Source: Antedon mediterranea (lineage: Eukaryota > Echinodermata > Crinoidea > Comatulida > Antedonidae). From it: 64,000 nt of DNA. The stretch spans positions 9,895,001 to 9,959,000 of the forward strand of contig NC_092680.1 of assembly GCF_964355755.1 (NCBI RefSeq), written 5' to 3'. The stretch's first letter is position 1. Each line of letters begins with the position of its first letter. Position numbers and translations under genes: made by a program. Shown in pieces: positions 61,150 through 64,000 of this stretch. The notes beneath the pieces are model-generated. The model made no database searches. It was not told where the DNA came from and was given only the letters and a program-made list of their open reading frames with translations.

Positions 61150-61570
61150 AGTCACTCTCATACTGTACATTTAAAAGTAACACATCCAAATGCCAACTTT
61201 AAGTCAATGGCTACCAGATGTCTCTGTGAGATGGTTATTTGAACCAGTACCAGTACCAGTAATACAGTAAATCTTCTTCAGCAACTCATGGCAAAATAAT
61301 TAAACAGTACGAATAAACAAATTTGTTTGAACTCTAATTTTATTGTATAAACTCAAAAACACTCAATCCTCCCCCCACTCCCGAGATCAATATATGCATT
61401 ATCTCCTTATGTTCAAAATACGGCTGCATCATAAAACGACCAGTCTTCATAATGTAATTTTGTCAATAGTTTTGTGACTCTGGGTTATTATTATAGATTG
61501 ACTAGGGTGGGTTACTATTAGAAGAGGGTTACTGAGTGTGGGTTACTATTAGAAAAGATTTACGATATAT
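61150..61570. repeat. Second copy of the dispersed repeat at 940-1920
   Basis: It shares CAAAATAATTAAACAGTA..A and ATAAACAAATTTG, and the GGTTACTATTAGAA series, with 985-1920 in the same order. Short C runs at 60741 and 60877 precede it. Otherwise 60500-62230 contains nothing supported. Confidence 0.45.
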
Positions 61571-62254
61571 ATATATTTTTTTAAGTTTAGTTTTTTAAAT
61601 GGGAATATAATTTTTAACCTAAATATAACAAAGTATTTTTATGTGGGATTGATGTACTGTATGACCTTTGACAAGATCGCCTAAAATTTATTATTTAAAA
61701 CTACGATACTTAGTATTGTATATTCAGGAATAGCCGCTCCATAGTCTCTTTGCTTTTCTTCCTTATATCTTATTCTTATTAACTCAAAATTATTTTTACT
61801 AACAAACATTAATATTTATATGCCTAGTGTGTAAACATTATTGACAATGACATAATTTCAATAAACATCCACATACAGAACAACTCTTCTTAACAAAATG
61901 TTTTCAATCTTCTTAACAAAATGTTTTCAATCTTCTATCAACTAAAAGTCGTAGTTAGTCATGTCTCGGGTCACATCCTATGGTCACCGTACAGATAGGC
62001 TACTACATCAGTACTTCTATGAATGGATGACTAGTTGGTGACAATAACGCTAGTTGGTCATACCCAGTACCGTTTTGATTTTACAATCATTCGGGAAACC
62101 ACCTCACGACGTTGATAATGAATGTTTTAATTAATTGTAATTTTATTCTACAGTATGTACAGTATAATGTATTTGTAAATGTTTTTACCATTTTTTCTGT
62201 CAAGGAAAACAATTTTTATGTAAACATTTTATATATGGATTTGATTTGATTTAA

Positions 62255-62849
62255 AGACACCTTCCCTACAATGTGTGACGTTTTGTAAAAATAATACATT
62301 ACTTTAAAAACATTAAACCAAGTCATTCCTTGTCTTAAATGTACGTTTTATGGTAAATTATGATAAAAAGTGAGAAACCATCACTACCTAGGTAAGTAGC
62401 TCGCGGCGAGTGACCTCTCGTGGACGGTCTTTAGGCCTAGCCTAGCTAGGCTTATGTTTGTAGGCCTAGCTGGTAAACATCGGTACCTAGCCTGACGTTG
62501 TATAGTTGCTGCATTAATATTCTTTCTAATTTTGCCATACTCTGTTGATACAAATTTGGGAAAACCCGGTATTTTCGCTGAAAAGTTAGGAGTCTTCAAT
62601 TTGTTTTGGCCTCACGATCAATCGAAAAGTGGGTGAATTACAGAAGAAAAACAAAAATATTAATCCGCGCGCAATGCATTTTGGGATTTATAGCGGGCCG
62701 CTATAATTATTATTATCGACTTATTTTAAACATTTTTAACCATTTAAAGACGAAAAAAGTTATCGCAATTAGGACCATATAGTATTATTTTTACATTTAA
62801 TATAGTTTGTGATCTTAAATTAGATCTAAAAAACGTAGGGAAGGTGTCT
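62255..62849. mobile_element. MITE of 595 bp with 15-bp inverted ends and TTAA target (piggyBac-like)
   Basis: The ends AGACACCTTCCCTAC and GTAGGGAAGGTGTCT are perfectly inverted. TTAA flanks both sides (62251-62254, 62850-62853), the duplication made by piggyBac-type transposases. The left end follows a GATTTGATTT tail of a LINE-like sequence. No transposase is present. A truncated relative lies at 54917-55275. The remaining 62860-64000 shows no gene. Confidence 0.8.
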
Positions 62850-64000
62850 TTAAAATTTGGCAATTTGGGCAATTTCAGCGACCCAAAAAATATTTTTTGT
62901 TATTTAGTGAGTTAGTGTCCAGTGTTCAATTGACTGGCATTTTTATCCGAATTATTACTAATTTTGTGATATGTTCATTTATTCTGTGTACAGTATGTGA
63001 AAATATGTTAAATGACTGTTTCAATTGCATATCGCCGCAAATTACTATTATGTTGGTCAGATATGTTCGTTTTATTTATGCACAACACTTGAGCTCCATG
63101 TATTGAATTAAAAACGACAAAGTTTGATTAAATATCTTTTTTTTTCTTATTAATAATTTTTTTTTCTTGATTCTGATGATGTGTGAGTTCCTGATAATCC
63201 TCTTTGTTCCTTAGGTCACCTACGCAATGAAAGGAAAAACTCATTTTCTTTTTTTTTCTTAGCATTTCTTCTTTCATAGCTAAACTATTAATACTGTACT
63301 GAGAGGGTATTTAACTGTGTCACTGACAGTTGAATTCGGTTTTTTTCGCCAAGACGGGCCAACGACTATCACAACAAAGTATCGCTGCCATTTCCTTGAC
63401 GACGACTATGGAATCTCTAACTATTTTGTCCAGCAGACTAACAAAATACAACTAAACTGGAAACAACAAATCTAATAAATATGCAAATTGTAGTAGAATG
63501 TCAGTTAAGAATGATAACACTGTAATGTAATAATAATAATAGTCATATAAAATACTGGATGTTGATTTTATCGCGACCGATTTCATCCGACACCCTCTCT
63601 ACTACAACAGTACTAGTAGGCCGGCTATGCCTAGTAGTTACTATAATATTAATAAATAGGTCTACATGTAGTCTAGCTAGGCCCACCAAGTTAGTGTAAG
63701 TACTAGCCTAGTACTAGTGGAGTATGGTCGAAGCGGCCGCCAGTTTAATATCGTCATTTGTATGGAACGCCATGCTCGTTTTAATCTTTTGATTGTCGTT
63801 GTCAACATGGCCTATGGCGAGTTGAGTTACAGCTAAAGGAGTATGGTCAAACCAATAAATATAAGCCAAATCATGTACTATCGAATCTTTATATTTCTAT
63901 AATAATTAAGTTTGCCTGCCAATAAATCAATGTAAATTTTATTTGTATTTTAATATTAACTTACTAAATATATTTACATACTATCGGATCATTAATAATT

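Overview
The window looks like AT-rich nuclear DNA of an invertebrate animal, most likely a marine deuterostome and probably an echinoderm. The grounds are spliced genes with GT-AG introns, animal-type FBPase, RPS15 and NDUFS7 genes, frequent 'taggcctac'-type words, and dense, nested non-LTR, Penelope-like and DNA-transposon remains. The species assignment is inference.

Left two thirds (about 1-43.5 kb): a tandem same-strand cluster of one unusual gene family that I do not recognise. Three intact genes (coding 3558-6572, 32573-33601, 41308-43410) and one broken copy (22636-24405) share a plan: a conserved promoter box, a TATA-like box, a short non-coding first exon, one intron, then a single coding exon. 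The exon encodes a signal peptide, an acidic leader of about 45-50 residues, a Cys/Arg-rich low-complexity domain, 2 to 11 copies of a 60-72 residue Arg/Tyr/Trp-rich module, and usually a Ser/Thr-rich tail. One fully counted module has 28 Arg and 14 Tyr in 72 residues and no Asp or Glu. These are predicted secreted, extremely cationic and aromatic repeat proteins. Their function is unknown; adhesive or structural matrix, antimicrobial action, and polyanion binding are the ideas to separate.

Between these genes lies a mobile-element landscape: a 6.3-kb element with long terminal inverted repeats and a degenerate 10-bp target duplication, nested non-LTR insertions that split the fourth family member, a Penelope-like fragment with a hammerhead-like core, an L1/Tx1-type insertion with a 14-bp target duplication, a palindromic insertion with an apparent empty-site relative, nested MITEs, and a 54-bp minisatellite interrupted by a hAT-like element.

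Right third (about 45-60 kb): three conserved housekeeping genes. These are fructose-1,6-bisphosphatase (minus, five coding exons, complete), ribosomal protein S15/uS19 (plus, exons 2-4 seen, exon 1 expected to carry only the ATG), and the complex I subunit NDUFS7 (minus, five exons seen, first exon not found). Between FBPase and RPS15 is a tandem array with five RFX X-box-like motifs and a possible spliced non-coding transcript. Two tRNA-Val-like copies in a tandem duplication lie between RPS15 and NDUFS7. The last 4 kb hold only repeats and a TTAA-flanked MITE.
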